The notes below the pieces were generated by a model that was given only the letters and a program-made list of their open reading frames with translations, was not told the DNA's origin and made no database searches. A DNA stretch of 64,000 bases, taken from Megachile rotundata. Taxonomy: Eukaryota > Arthropoda > Insecta > Hymenoptera > Megachilidae. A program made the translations under genes and the position numbers. Positions 11,591 through 24,560 of this stretch are shown here, in pieces; the first letter of the stretch is position 1, and each line of letters opens with the position of its first letter. The stretch lies in assembly GCF_050947335.1 (NCBI RefSeq), contig NC_134995.1, positions 8,966,501 through 9,030,500 on the forward strand. Reading direction: 5' to 3'.

Positions 11591-11776
11591 TGTTGAGGTG
11601 ATTTCAAAATGGAGGCTTGGTGATTTGGGTACTTTAGTAATTAAATTAAACTAAGGTATTAACTAACTTAATTGAAGGTCTAGGAATTTAGAACTTAAGG
11701 AAATAAGGAACTACAAAATTTACCTGAGGAATTAAGGAACTTTTAAGAATTAGAAAATTCAATACTGACGCAAAAT

Positions 11777-11782
11777 TTTATT
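11777..11782 (-). terminator. Poly(A) signal AATAAA for gene B
   Basis: AATAAA on the minus strand, 70 bp after the TGA of gene B; a plausible cleavage signal. Confidence 0.45.
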
Positions 11783-11851
11783 TTAAAATTAATAGAACAT
11801 TAAATTAACAGTTACATTGTTTAAATTTATAAGAGTGCACCATTTAGCTAC

Positions 11852-14800
11852 TCATTTCTTCATCATGCTCTCTGCGAGTGCCTTGAAAGCTTGAACACCT
11901 TTGTTGTTGTATTCTTCGTACTTCGGCGCCTCTGATTTCATCCTCGCCAACCACCTGCTGACATTCTTGTATTTGCTGATGTCGTAGTCCAGAACCTGTT
12001 GCAAAAATTATTTATCGAATGAACGGAAGAAATGGACTTTACTAGAGATATTTGTACAGCAATTTATTTCTTGGATTACTTCATCTTTGTATAGTAAACT
12101 ATTTCTTGGATTGCACTTTTTGAATCTTTGAACCGAAGTATAACCTTGAAATAGAAGGGAATGATCTTGAAATAGGAAAGAATAACCTTGAGAGTTTAAA
12201 ACATCATAAAATTTTAGTACTGAAATTTTGCAACATCAAAATTATCGAATTTCTGATTATTTGAAGTTCAATAATTGTTCAAATTAAAACTGATTATTTG
12301 AACATGTGAAACATGTTCGAATTCAAAACAAAATATCACAAAACGTGATAGAGGGCTTAGTTCCCATCTTTTGTTCGTCTTGTTTGATTCAATTATGTTC
12401 GAATTTGTGTACGTCAATATTTGTCCACCCCATACACAAATATTTACCTAACGAAAATATCAACGTAGAACGAGTTTGCCTACAAAAATATTTCACTTGT
12501 TCGCTAACTGCTCCGAATTTTTCGCGCTATTCCACATTCTAGCAATTTCCATACGTCAATATTTTTTTCTCCTTTCTACGAACAAATATTTGCCAAACGA
12601 TACGCCACACAAAACTATATTCATAAAAATCTGGGTTTCTGTCATTAATTTTCTATCTTTCGTATTTTCGTTTATACCTCTAACCCCTACATAACCTCTA
12701 CATTTAGCCACTTACATTACTTAACCTTACATTTTAATTTATTTGTAATTGTTTTTCTATTAGAGGCATTGTTTTATGTTAGAGAGATAGTGATGTCGAT
12801 TTACATTAAATTCAAACAAATTTTTAACAAGCTCTTACGTTGTCGACGACTTGATATTATTAACAAATTTTCTGAGATGCAAATTTTCAGTAGTCGATAA
12901 AAATCAATTTTTGAGCAAAATGAGAAGGCATTTTGGATATCATTAGAACTTTCGCAATTTGTCACGAAAGTGTAGTGATGGAAATAAGTCGACACCTTTG
13001 GCGTTTACGAACAAATGCACTTGGATCAACATCACAAATATTTTTGGTAGGAACTACCCTTGTGGAATTCAAAGAGCATATGTAAAATGGCCGACATGTA
13101 CTTCTGGCCATTGCACACAAAACTACAAAGAAAAATTTTATATTAAATTATTTACAACTAAAGTCACCATAACCTCCAAATACCTTTGCCACTAAATTCA
13201 TTTGATAAATATCCATGAACTATTGAAATGATATAACAGTTAGGTCTAATACTTTCTTCGTACGATCGGTGGCTAACAACAGAATTTTTGAATTCGTGAT
13301 TCGAGGCAACAGATTGTTCACGGACTATTATCCCGTATAATTCTGCAGCCTGATGCGAACGTTTGTTCGTGTTAGAATTTCAAGTCCCAGTAGTGGGTCA
13401 TATGGGAAACAATGTGTTAAGTCAAATAGAAATGTATTGTTCAATTTGTGCCGGTGAAATTACGCGACCACTCTAGTTGCCTTTTATCTGTATCTCGAGA
13501 ATAAAATGGAAGCTGATGGATACAGAGAAAAATAGTAAATTAAATTTTCAATTCTAATTTCGACATTCTTTTTTCTATTCTTTGATGGTTTAAGTCCTGC
13601 GATAAATGTTTTTCAATTTTTTAATTTTATCGATTATTTTTATATTGTGAATTATAGACATTGTATTTTTTAGTGTGAGTAATATTTTACGTGGAGTATT
13701 TTTATATTTTTAATTATATATATTATATTTTTTAATGTGAAAAATATTTTATGTCAAATTTTTTAATATTTTGAATTATAGACATTATATTTTTTAATGT
13801 GAAAAGTATTTTACGTGGAGTATTTTTATACTTTAAATTCTAGATGCAAAATTCTCAAAGTTTCAATGCTACTAATCTTTGTTTCTAATACACTTTGTAA
13901 CAGTTTATAAAATATTCTGTCATTTGCAAAAATTTGCATGTAAATATGTAAATACTTGCAAAAATTTCCTATCATTCTCCATGCTAATTTATGAATAATT
14001 TATCTATACTATATTTTACTATCTGTCGTTTGTAAAAATATGCATTCAGACAGAATAAAAATACTTTAATATTTCTTTATACTTTACAGAAGTTTATAAA
14101 TAATTTATTTCAATAAATACTACCATTTCGCCATTTTCTCTAAAAACTTGCATAAACCACAAAACATTATTATTAAAAAAATTTTATAATTTTCATCCCA
14201 GTAATTCTTCCACACTCTCCTTTAATATTTCTCGATTCGTATGCATTAAAAATAGCAAGTAAAATGAAGAAACACGTTGTACCCTCGTCAAGATTAAGAA
14301 TTTCTATTTCCATTTTTGTTTCTTTGTATCTTCGAGGTGTCCGATGTAGGTCGGTAACAAATTACGGAGATACGCCGGGAAAATACTTCGATAAACAAAG
14401 AGTTGCATTCAAGTTTTATCAAACATCGTAAATTAAGAACGCTAACAACTAACTGAGCGCTCATTGTTGCCGTCTGACTGATTAACACCGTGTATTCTGC
14501 GGTGAAAATGGTTGTACACGGTTCAACACGCTATGGTTATAATTATTCGCAATGATGATCATTTTCATTTGTAATTTAAATTGGTTGATAAATATTTTAC
14601 GATTTTCTGTAAGTGTAATGCTGGTTACTTCGTGGTTTTAATTTACAAAATTTTTGTTTTGGGATTCTTGGGATTTTTGGGACTTGTGGTACTTTTGGAA
14701 TTTTTGAATCTTTGGGACTTTTGGAAATTTTGGGATTTTTGGGACTTGTGGGTTTTTTGGGATTTTTGGGACCTTTGGAATTTCTGGGAATTTTGGGACT

Positions 14801-17800
14801 TGTGGTACTTTTGGAATTTTGGTGATTTCTGGGACCTTTGGGATTTCTGGGATCTTTGGGACTTTTGGGACTTTTGGAAATTTTGGGATTTTTGGGACTT
14901 TTGGGTTTTTTGGGATTTTTGGGACCTTTGGAACTTCTGGGAATTTTGGGACTTGTGGTACCTTTGGAATTTTTGGGATTTCTGGGACTTTTGGGATTTT
15001 TGGGATCTTTGGGACTTTTGGGACTTTTGGAAATTTTGGGATTTTTGGGACTTTTGGGTTTTTTGGGATTTTTGGGACCTTTGGAATTTCTGGGAATTTT
15101 GGGACTTGTGGTACTTTTGGAATTTAGGTGATTTCTGGGACTTTTGGGATTTTTGGGACTTTTGGGGCCTTTGGGATTTTTAGGACTTTTGGGTTTTTTT
15201 GGATTTTTGGGACCTTTGGAACTTCTGGGAATTTTGGGACCTTTGGGACTTTTGGGATTTTTAGAATTCTTAGAATTTTTTGCATTTTTGGGACCTTAGA
15301 GATTTTTGGAATTTTTAGAATTTTTGGGATTTTTGGGACTCTTGGGATTTTTAGAAATTTTGGAACTTTTGGGATTTTTTGGATTTTTGGGACTTATGTA
15401 ATTTTAGGAATTTTTAGAACCTTTGAACTTTTGAGATTTTTGGGACCTTTGGGACTTTTGGATTTTTTGGGACTTATAAAACTGTAATATTACATTAACC
15501 ATAACATCACACCATATCCTAAGAAATTACAATTTCCTCAAATTTTATATCAACTAATTAATCATTTAATATAATCAATCATTATATTAAATAATTAATC
15601 ATTAAGTAAAACACCCTCCACATATTGCATCAATCAAAACATACTAACAAAAATACATAAAAAAATCAATCCTCCTAACATGATCTAAAAATAAAGTTTT
15701 TAAACTGAACAGAAAAAATATTACCTCTGCAGTGGTTACAGTAGCAGTAAGACTCAAATCAGCAAGGGTCATATTATTTCCTGCCACATAGTTTTGCCCC
15801 TCGAGGAATTTATCGAGAAATTGGAAGGCTGTACCGAGAGCCTCATATTTGGCTTGGTCTTTCGGCGCTTTAGCAAACACGATCGGATACTGCAAAATAT
15901 ATACATATATAATTAATTAACTGGAATTTTTAATCACTTTGGGCGCAATATAATTTCAGTTGGATCGGTCAATTGAAATAACGTTAACCAGGGAATTTAC
16001 ATGAAAAGGGAATTTGATAAATTAGTTTGACATATGATCTCTGAAATCATAAATTCGGTAATCTGAAATCTTTGAAGTGATATGTTAGTGAATATGGAAT
16101 AAAATAATAAATTTGGGGGTTTGTAATATTTAAAATAATAAATTTTAAGCTTGAAATCCTAAAAATGGTAAATTAGTTTAAACTTAAATTCTTAAAATTA
16201 TAAACTGGTGAACCGACTTTAATGAACATTAAAATTAGTGAATCTGAAATTTTTATAAGCATAAATTAGTTTAACATGAAATCCTTAAAATGACAGATTG
16301 GTTAACCTAACATCTTTGAAGTGATTTAGTGAATATAAAATAGTTAGAATAATAAATTAGTGGGCTTGAAATATTTAAAATAATAAATTTTAAACTTGAA
16401 ATCCTAAAAATGATAAATTAGTTTAAAATAAAATTCTTAAAATTATAAATTAGTACATATAAAATCTTTACAGGCAAAAATTAGCTTAACATAAAATTCT
16501 TAAAACGATAAACGAGTGAAGCTAAAATCTTTAGAAACATAAATTTAGTTAACATAAACTCTTCAAAATGATAAACTAGTAAACGTAAAATCCTTACAAG
16601 GATAAATTAGCTTAACCTAAAGTCCATAAAACAATAATCTAGTGAACCTAAAATCTTTAGAGTTACAAATCAGTTAACCTAAAATCCTTAGAACAATAAA
16701 TCACTTAACCTAAAATTCTAAAAATGATAAATCATTTAACCTAAAATCTTAAAACTACTAAATCAGTGAACGTAGAATCCCTCAAATAATAAACTAGTAA
16801 ACCTAATATTTATAAAACAATAATCTATTGTCCCTAAAATCCACAAAAAAATAATCTAACATCCCTAAAATCCACAAACAACAAATCAGTCAACGATTCT
16901 CCAAAATAATAAAACACGTAACGTCCATCTTGGAAAACTTTCACTCGCTCAAGAAAGCCTTATAAAACCTTATATATTTTCCCAATGCACATTATGAAAT
17001 AAACAAACGTCCATCGTACAAAAAATCCATCCACCCAAAAAAAACTTACAAAACCATATATTATCACAATGCACCCTATGAAATAAATTTCATCGACCAC
17101 AACGTCCATCTTGAAAAAATATCAACGTCCCAAGAAAAACATACAAAAGCATTTATTTCCACAATTCATATCATAAAATAAATGAATCGATACTCACATA
17201 ATAATCGGAAAAGGCTTTGTACAAGGTACAAGCATCGAAGTATAGTCTTTGATTAACGACCGCACGTTTTTTTGGGTCCTTCGGGTACAGGTTGTCGTTT
17301 TTGCCATACTGATCCGCCAAGTATGTCATAATGGCACGGCTAAAAGGAAAAAGAGCGAGCATACGCTATACTTATTTCTATTTACGGCATTCGCAATCAT
17401 TATTACGACATGTTCCACCAACGTAACTCGAACGAGAAAGTCACTCATGGTATCTCGACGATCAACTGTTGCTAAACTATGGGAATTCTATCCGATTGTT
17501 AACGGGAAATTGAGGAAATCGATTGAAATTACTTTCGAGAGACTCGATACTTTGTACAATTTCACGACACGAACTTTCTGTTATTTCTTCGTTCTTCGTT
17601 TTGTGGAATTTGTTCGTACACGATTTTTACTGATTTAAGTACATTTAATAAGTTATGGGTTGTTTTAGTGATAATAATTTGTTATTTTAGTGATAATAAT
17701 TTAATAATTTAAGTGTCATTTTACTAATAATAATTTAATAATTTAAGTGTCATTTTAGTAATAATAATTTAATAATTTAAGTGTCATTTTAGTAATAATA

Positions 17801-19357
17801 ATTTCATAATTTAAGTGTTATTTTACTAATAATAATTTAATAATTTAAGTGTTATTTTAGTAATAATAATTTAATAATTTAAGTATTATTTTACTAATAA
17901 TAATTTAATAATTTAAGTGTTATTTTACTAATAATAATTTAATAATTTAGGTGTCATTTTAGTAATAATAATATAATAATTTAAGTGTCATTTTAGTAAT
18001 AATAATTTAATAATTTAAGTGTCATTTTACTAATAATAATTTCATAATTTAAGTGTCATTTTACTAATAATAATTTTAATAATTTAAGTGTTACTTTACT
18101 AATAATAATTTAATAATTGAAGTGTTATTTTACTAATAATAATTTAATAATTTAAGTGTTATTTTACTAATAATAATTTAATAATTTAAGTGTCATTTTA
18201 GTAATAATAATTTAATAATTTAAGTGTTATTTTACTAACAATAATTTAATAATTGAAGTGTTATTTTACTAATAATAATTTAATAATTGAAGTGTTATTT
18301 TACTAATAATAATTTAATAATTTAAGTGTTATTTCAGTAATAATGATTTCATAATTTAAGTGTTATTTTAGTAATAATTTTTTGAGGTTATTTATCAGTT
18401 CATTTATTTCATTTTTCATGAGACTGATTTTACAAGTGTGTCACTGTTTTTTATATTTTTTACGAGGTTCATAATAATTTTATTGATAATTTTTTGCTGA
18501 TGATTTTTAATGTATATACATTATTTATGATGATGATGATGATTAGCGTTATGGGCATCGACTGCCATGGTCATTAGCCCACATTATTTATGAGGTTCAT
18601 AGTTTTATTTATAATTTTTTTGCTGACGATTTTTTATGTACATACATTCTTTATGAGCTTCATAATTTTACTGATAATTTTTTGCTGATGATTTTTAATG
18701 TATATATATTATTTATGAAGTTCATAGTTTTTTTGATAATTTTTTACTGATGATTTTTAATGTACATATACATTCTTTATGAATTTCATGATTTTACTGA
18801 AATAATAATAATAATCATGTACTAATATTTCATATCAAGTTGATATAATCTGCTAGTAATTTTACTACTAATTTTTTAAGTGTCTCTATAAATATTTTTT
18901 GAGGTTGAATTTTAATAACTTACTAAAAACTCTATCAACAATATTTTATATAATTTTTTCAAGTTCGAAAATTTAAACCCAGCAAACACCAGATAATGCA
19001 TTTACAAATAAATAACTTTTAATCCTAATAAATCACTTCACAATAAATATTCTATATTTTACCAGTAAAATAAAATTACCTTTCCCACAAACAGAATCCA
19101 TTATCGTCGATCGTCGGAATAGTATGTTGCGGATTAATCTGTAGAAAACAATTCGTTACAAACATTTCACAAAAACCGTAATTTAATCAAGTCCGTAATC
19201 TCTAAAGAAGTTTGACCTTCAAGTATTCCGGCTTCAAGTGTGCGCCGTTCATTAAGTCCACATCTTTGAAGTTCATTTCAACTCCAAGAGCGGCCGCCGA
19301 CAAAGCAACAGCGCGGCATGGAGAACTTCCGGGAAGTTGATAAAAATCGATCGGCAT
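11852..19357 (-). CDS. GSTD1: Delta-class glutathione S-transferase, gene B (GSTD1-like, 5 exons)
   Basis: The most canonical GST of the cluster. Coding exons: 19357-19217, 19138-19080, 17339-17198, 15889-15725, 11995-11852; 651 bp, 216 residues, stop TGA. Intron phases 0, 2, 0, 0; all GT-AG. N-domain: PGSSPCR with catalytic Ser11, His40 in GAHLKPEY, INPQHTIP (His52, cis-Pro55), then WESRAI (Glu66, Ser67, Arg68), so all family glutathione ligands are present. Exon 3 has YLADQYGKND and YPKDPKKRAVVNQRLYFD, hallmark Delta motifs. The C-domain has MTLADLSL. The exon 1 donor (GTCAAA) is non-consensus. A TTACAG acceptor ends 8 bp before the ATG, implying a 5' UTR intron whose first exon may lie at about 26008-25973. 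Introns 2, 3 and 4 all carry tandem arrays. Gene name by similarity to bee GSTD1 as I remember it. Confidence 0.95.
11996..14640. other. Intron 4 of gene B, part without array
   Basis: AT-rich, stop-filled. Loose repeats of TTTTTAATGTGAAAAATATTTTA at about 13640-13840. Short open frames at 12306-12694 and 12959-13195 (plus) and 14294-14488 (minus) are not recognisable. No nested gene seen. Confidence 0.45.
14650..15478. repeat. 9-bp TTTTGGGAC array with 153-bp higher-order repeat, intron 4 of gene B
   Basis: Tandem variants of a 9-bp core (TTTGGGATT / TTTGGGACT). A 153-bp block (17 cores), recognisable by GGAAATTTTGGGATTTTT, starts at 14723, 14876 and 15029. The plus strand is G/T-rich, so the GST transcript reads C/A-rich through it. 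Long phenylalanine/glycine open frames are by-products. Confidence 0.93.
16000..16900. repeat. Degenerate ~35-40 bp repeat in intron 3 of gene B
   Basis: Loose repetition of TAAATTAGTTTAACCTAAAATC-type segments with variable spacers (AATCTTTA, AATCCTTA). Diverged; unit length is uncertain. Confidence 0.7.
17660..18378. repeat. 34-bp minisatellite in intron 2 of gene B
   Basis: About 21 well-conserved copies of a 34-bp unit containing AAGTGTCATTTTAGTAA and TAATAATTTAATAATT (for example starts at 17711 and 17745). Variation is almost confined to C/T and A/C switches (GTCATT/GTTATT, TTAGT/TTACT), so the array is fairly young. It sits about 0.3 kb from the exon 3 acceptor. Confidence 0.95.
18415..18800. 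repeat. Diverged ~100-bp repeat interrupted by a GAT-microsatellite fragment
   Basis: Copies of TGATAATTTTTTGCTGATG plus TTTTTAATGTA and TTTATGAGGTTCATA recur four times. At about 18529-18587 one copy is interrupted by (GAT)n followed by TTAGCGTTATGGGCATCGAC and TGCCATGGTCATTAGCCCA, an unusually GC-rich insert that looks like the tail of a dispersed element. Confidence 0.65.
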
Positions 19358-20129
19358 CGTACTTTCTGTAATAACGTGCGAAACGTTGTTATGTAGGTCA
19401 CTTTTTCCAGCAGCAATATACCGAAGTTGCTTTTAATCGATTCGAAGGTAATTTGTTACACTGTGCTCGATGGCGGAACGTGTGAACATGTGTGTGTCAT
19501 ACGGAAACGCTTGCTCAATTGATAGACTTCTGGATCAGTAGGTTCTAATATTTCTAGTTCACTTTTATGTTCTAAATTTTGTACTTTTATGTTGTAATTT
19601 GTACTAGAGTTAGGTAGACTGTATAGACTGTAATATACAGTATGTAGTATACATATATGTAGTAATGTATGTAGTATTATAATAATATAATAGTAATATG
19701 GTAATGCAATATAAACTGTAATATAGTATACAGACTTTTTATTGTAGATTTTATATTCTATATTCCACATATAGCAACTTTAATATGGAGTTTAACACTG
19801 AATCTACCGGTGACCAATGCACACTTTTCTGAAATTAAAAATGAATTTACTAAATAAATAAATAGATGATAAAACATGAATTAATTCTTTACTTTCATGA
19901 ATAATTCGAAAGAAATTGTTTTAACAAATTTTGTAAGTGAACATGAAAAACTTGTAAAAGGATCATGTGTTTTGGTAGTTTTAGTGTTAAATTTACATCC
20001 ACAAATCTATGTTCCATATTCCTAAATTCCTGTATCCTCAATTCTATATATGATTTCTACTTGCTTAGATCTCTATATAGAGATCTATAGCCAAATTAAA
20101 ATATCTATAAATTTCTATTTGTTGAAATA

Positions 20130-21510
20130 TATATTTACTTAAATCTCTATGTATCCAAATATTTATTTGCCTAAACATCTATTTGTCCAAATCTCAATTT
20201 ACCCAAATCTCCATTTGACCAAATCTCAACTTGTCCAAGTCTCTATTTGACTAAATCTCCATGTGACCAAATCTCTATTTGTCCAAATCTCAACTTGCCC
20301 AAATCTGTATTTGACCAAATTTATACTTGTCCAAATCTCAACTTATCCAAATCTCAGTTTGCCCAAATCTCTATTTGACTAAATCTCCATGTGACCAAAT
20401 CTCTATTTGTCCAAATTTCAACTTGCCCAAATCTGTATTTGACCAAATTTATACTTGTCCAAATCTCAACTTATCCAAATCTCAGTTTGCCCAAATCTCT
20501 ATTTGACTAAATCTCCATGTGACCAAATCTCTATTTGTCCAAATTTCAACTTGCCCAAATCTGTATTTGACCAAATTTATACTTGTCCAAATCTCAAATT
20601 ATCCAAATCTCTACTTGACCAAATCTCAGTTTACCCAAATCTCTATTTGACTAAATCTCCATGTGACCAAATCTCAACTTCACCAAATCTCTACTTGACC
20701 AAATCTCCATTTGACCAAATCTCTACTTGACCAAATCTCCATGTGACCAAATCTCTATTTGTCCAAATTTCAACTTGCCCAAATCTGTATTTGACCAAAT
20801 TTATACTTGTCCAAATCTCAAATTATCCAAATCTCTACTTGACCAAATCTCAGTTTACCCAAATCTCTATTTGACTAAATCTCCATGTGACCAAATCTCA
20901 ACTTCACCAAATCTCTACTTGACCAAATCTCCATTTGACCAAATCTCTACTTGACCAAATCTCCATGTGACCAAATCTCTATTTGTCCAAATTTCAACTT
21001 GCCCAAATCTGTATTTGACCAAATTTATACTTGTCCAAATCTCAAATTATCCAAATCTCTACTTGACCAAATCTCCATTTGACCAAATCTCAACTTATCC
21101 AAATCTCTACTTGACCAAATCTCCATTTGACCAAATCTCAACTTATCCAAATCTCTACTTCACCAAATCTCAGTTTGCCCAAATCTCCATTTGACCAAAT
21201 CTCAACTTATCCAAATCTCTACTTGACCAAATCTCCATTTGACCAAATCTCAACTTATCCAAATCTCTACTTCACCAAATCTCAACTTGCTCAAAGCTCA
21301 ACTTGCCCAAATCTCAACTTGCCTAAATCTCCACTTGCCCAAATCTCAACTTTCCCAAAATTCATCCAAATCCCTATATGCCAAACTCTCCATATCCCCA
21401 AATCCACAATTATCCAAATCTCTACATCCCCAACCCCACAATCATCCAACTCTCCACCAAATCCAAAATCTTCCAAATCTCTACATCCTCAAACCAATAA
21501 TTCTTCACAT
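20130..21510. repeat. 16-bp CCAAATCTC minisatellite with 128- and 224-bp higher-order repeats
   Basis: About 80 copies of CCAAATCTCTATTTGA and variants. The marker CTATTTGTCC recurs at 20275, 20403, 20531, 20755 and 20979, i.e. spacings of 128, 128, 224 and 224 bp (8 and 14 units exactly). The array fades into looser CCAAATC text to about 21590. It lies in the proposed 5' UTR intron of gene B, about 0.8 kb upstream of its ATG. Confidence 0.93.
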
Positions 21511-21589
21511 TTCTGATAAAATATATAATCTCCATAATTCTCCAAATGCACAATTCTTCTTTATCCCCAATTGTCCACATCTCTCTACA

Positions 21590-23865
21590 TATACGAACAT
21601 TCATTTAAAAAGTAATAAAAATTGTATTAATCTATGTCATCACAAAATTTAGACAAACATCAAATTACTATATATATTTAATTACGTAAATTTAATTGTC
21701 TGATGGTTCTAATTACAGTCTAAATTACATATGCTCAGCTTTCAGTTTCTCACTTCAATCGAAATAGTAAGGTGATAGATGGAAGGTGTTTAATTGATCT
21801 CAATTCCCTGCTGCTGCATTCCGCATTGACAAGCGACACGCTGACTGGTGTGCAAATTTAATTTAATCAAATAATGATGGAATTAGAGAAATATATATTT
21901 GATTATTCTGAGGAAAATGAACGTGTTTGCTGTCTCGACGAAAATGTTGTTTAATAAATTATTATTAGAAGAATTTTTAAACGTATGTTTGTTTCAGGAC
22001 TTTAGATATTAAATACTACTTCATCATTTCTTTTTATACATTCATCATAATAATTTTAAAAACAATACCATACTAATTTGTAATCGATGTTTACAAAGTT
22101 TAATCTCAAGGTTTTGATAACTCAGTTATCAAGAAAGAAGCAAGTATCACACTGTGTGAAACTCTATAGTATAAAATCGTATAATTAATTAGATGCTTCA
22201 TGTAATCACAAACATATTACAGTTAGTATTTTAAAATGCATTATCACTGTGGTTAATGAGTTATGTGATAAAAAGGAACTGTCGTGCCCACTTCATAAAA
22301 CAGTATGAATCATCAGTAGAACCTTGGATATCAACACTCTGTTGATTAATGTGTTTATAACTACACATGTAACATTTTGCAACTGTAGTCAGTAATTTAC
22401 TTCTACTTTCTGTGTATGTATTTATCACATTTTTTTGTGATAACAGTTTGCAATTGAAATTAGTAGAAACGAACATAATTGACACATAACCTCTTTTTTT
22501 AGTGTGGAAATAAAAATATGTAACATGTAATGTAAGAAGAAGTCAGAAAAATATAAGAATAGTTAAATATATTAATTACAGTAATTGATACTATTAATTA
22601 TTAAGAAAAATGACTAATTTAAAAATTTATCTTTCTGTCCTAACCTTAAATTTTTGTTTTGAATATTTTATATTATGTATGTAGTATAATATTATTTTAA
22701 GACTGCACAATATTAATTTAACATAGCACAAAATTAATTGTATATAATATAATTTTAATACAATTTTAAATAGTGTTAATAAAATTTTAATACAGCTTTA
22801 AATTGTATTAACATAATTTTAACACAATTTTAAATTGTATTAAAACAATTTTAATCAAGTATTTAATAATGCTTGTGCAGTTTTATAAAATTGTATTAAT
22901 TAAAAATAACAATAATAAAATCGTGTATATATAACTTACAATTGTATACAATTACATTAAACATTAATACTGTGTTATTATAAATTAACACCATGTCATG
23001 TAAAATAATATTATGTTATATTATGCTGTACACAATATCAATTTAATATAACACAATTTTAACACAAATCCATATATTAAAAAAAATAATAAAAAAATTG
23101 TACACATATAATTTACAATTGTATACAATCACGTTATCAATTAACACAGTGTCACAATAAATTAATACTCACTAAAATAATATTATGCTACATACTACAT
23201 GAAACAACATTAACACGCCTACTATACATAACACATAATAAGTCTCATAATTAATATTTCAGTATTAAAATTTGTTGCGTATCACCAGTGCCCAATTAAT
23301 CGTTTTGATACGCGAGTCACTGGAAACTCCCATGCCAATCACCGTATTAATAATTCTCATTATAACGTGTCACACGACCGTTTTTACTGTAATAATCAAT
23401 GTGATCACAGAAAATTACTACCACCTATCTTGATGACCTAAATTGCTAAAGTAAATACGTGTCCGCGTACATACATGACAATAGCGTGACCAGGTATTGC
23501 CAGGGACCATTAACTATAAGAATAAATAATAGCTTTTGGATCAATGAACCAGTCCACGCTTTGGCTCGTTATCGCGTTAACTGATACGAGGGTCAACGTT
23601 GACCGATATCAGGGACGCATTATCCACCGAATAAAGCAATCACGTATTTTCGAGATACTGTGGAAAGTTTTTTTTTATACATTTGTTTTCATGGTCAATA
23701 AGTTTTAGACTAGTTTTCAATTTTCATAAATACTAGGATTTTAACTTGTGCATTTTTTAAGATATGTATCTTTCTGGTTCGATGTAATATAATGTTACAT
23801 CACAGTTTTGAGATTTCGTGAATTGCAAAAGTGTACACTTTCTAAAATGTGTAGATTCCAAATTC
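21590..23865. other. AT-rich non-coding stretch
   Basis: Around 22650-23200 there is loose repetition of AATTTTAATACAATTTTAAAT-like text. No coding exon, RNA gene or clear element seen. Around 23280-23640 GC is higher and the sequence looks less decayed, without an open frame. Confidence 0.45.
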
Positions 23866-23869
23866 CATA

Positions 23870-24560
23870 GTTATTAAATTTCCCAGATTCTAAATTCGAC
23901 AGTTTCTAAATTCCCTAGATTCTAAATTCGACAGTTTCTAAATTCCCTAGATTCCAAATTCTACAATTCCAAATTCCACAGTTCCTAAATTCCCTAGATT
24001 TTTAATTCGACAGTTCCTAAATTCCCTAGATTCCAAATTCCACAGTTCCTAAATTCCCTAGATTCCAAACTCCACAGTTCCTAAATTCCCTAGATTCTAA
24101 ATTCGACAGTTTCTAAATTCCTTAGATTTCAAATTCTACAATTCCAAATTCCACAGCTCCTAAATTCCCAAGATTCCAAATTCCACAGTTCCTAAATTCC
24201 CTAGATTCCAAATTCCACAGTTCCTAAATTTCCTAGATTTCAAATCCCACAGATCCTAAATTCCTTAGATTCCAAATTCCTCAATTTCTAAATTCCCTAG
24301 ACTCCAAATTCCACAGTTCCCAAATTCCCTATACTCCAAATTCCTCAGTTTCTAAATTCCCTATATTCCAAATCCCACAGTTCCTATATTCCCTGGACTC
24401 CAAATTCCTCAGTTTCTAAATTCCCTATATTCCAAATCCCACAGATCCTAAATTCCCTACATTCCAAATCCCACAGATCCTAAATTCTCTAAATTCCAAA
24501 TTCCGCAGTTCCTAAACTCCCTACACTTCAAATTCCATAGTTCTTAAATTCCCTAGATTG
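23870..24560. repeat. 32-bp minisatellite (2 x 16 bp)
   Basis: About 21 copies of CCTAAATTCCCTAGAT plus TCCAAATTCCACAGTT. The two 16-bp halves are similar, so this is again a doubled 16-bp unit. It becomes degenerate after 24400. Confidence 0.9.

Noticed and set aside
14581..15487. Trp/Phe/Gly-rich frames that look like membrane or silk-like proteins
   Set aside because: Derived from the 9-bp TTTGGGACT core and open in all three plus frames; located inside a GST intron.
18529..18587. tRNA gene
   Set aside because: The GC-rich insert after (GAT)n has no A-box/B-box pair or cloverleaf that I can draw.
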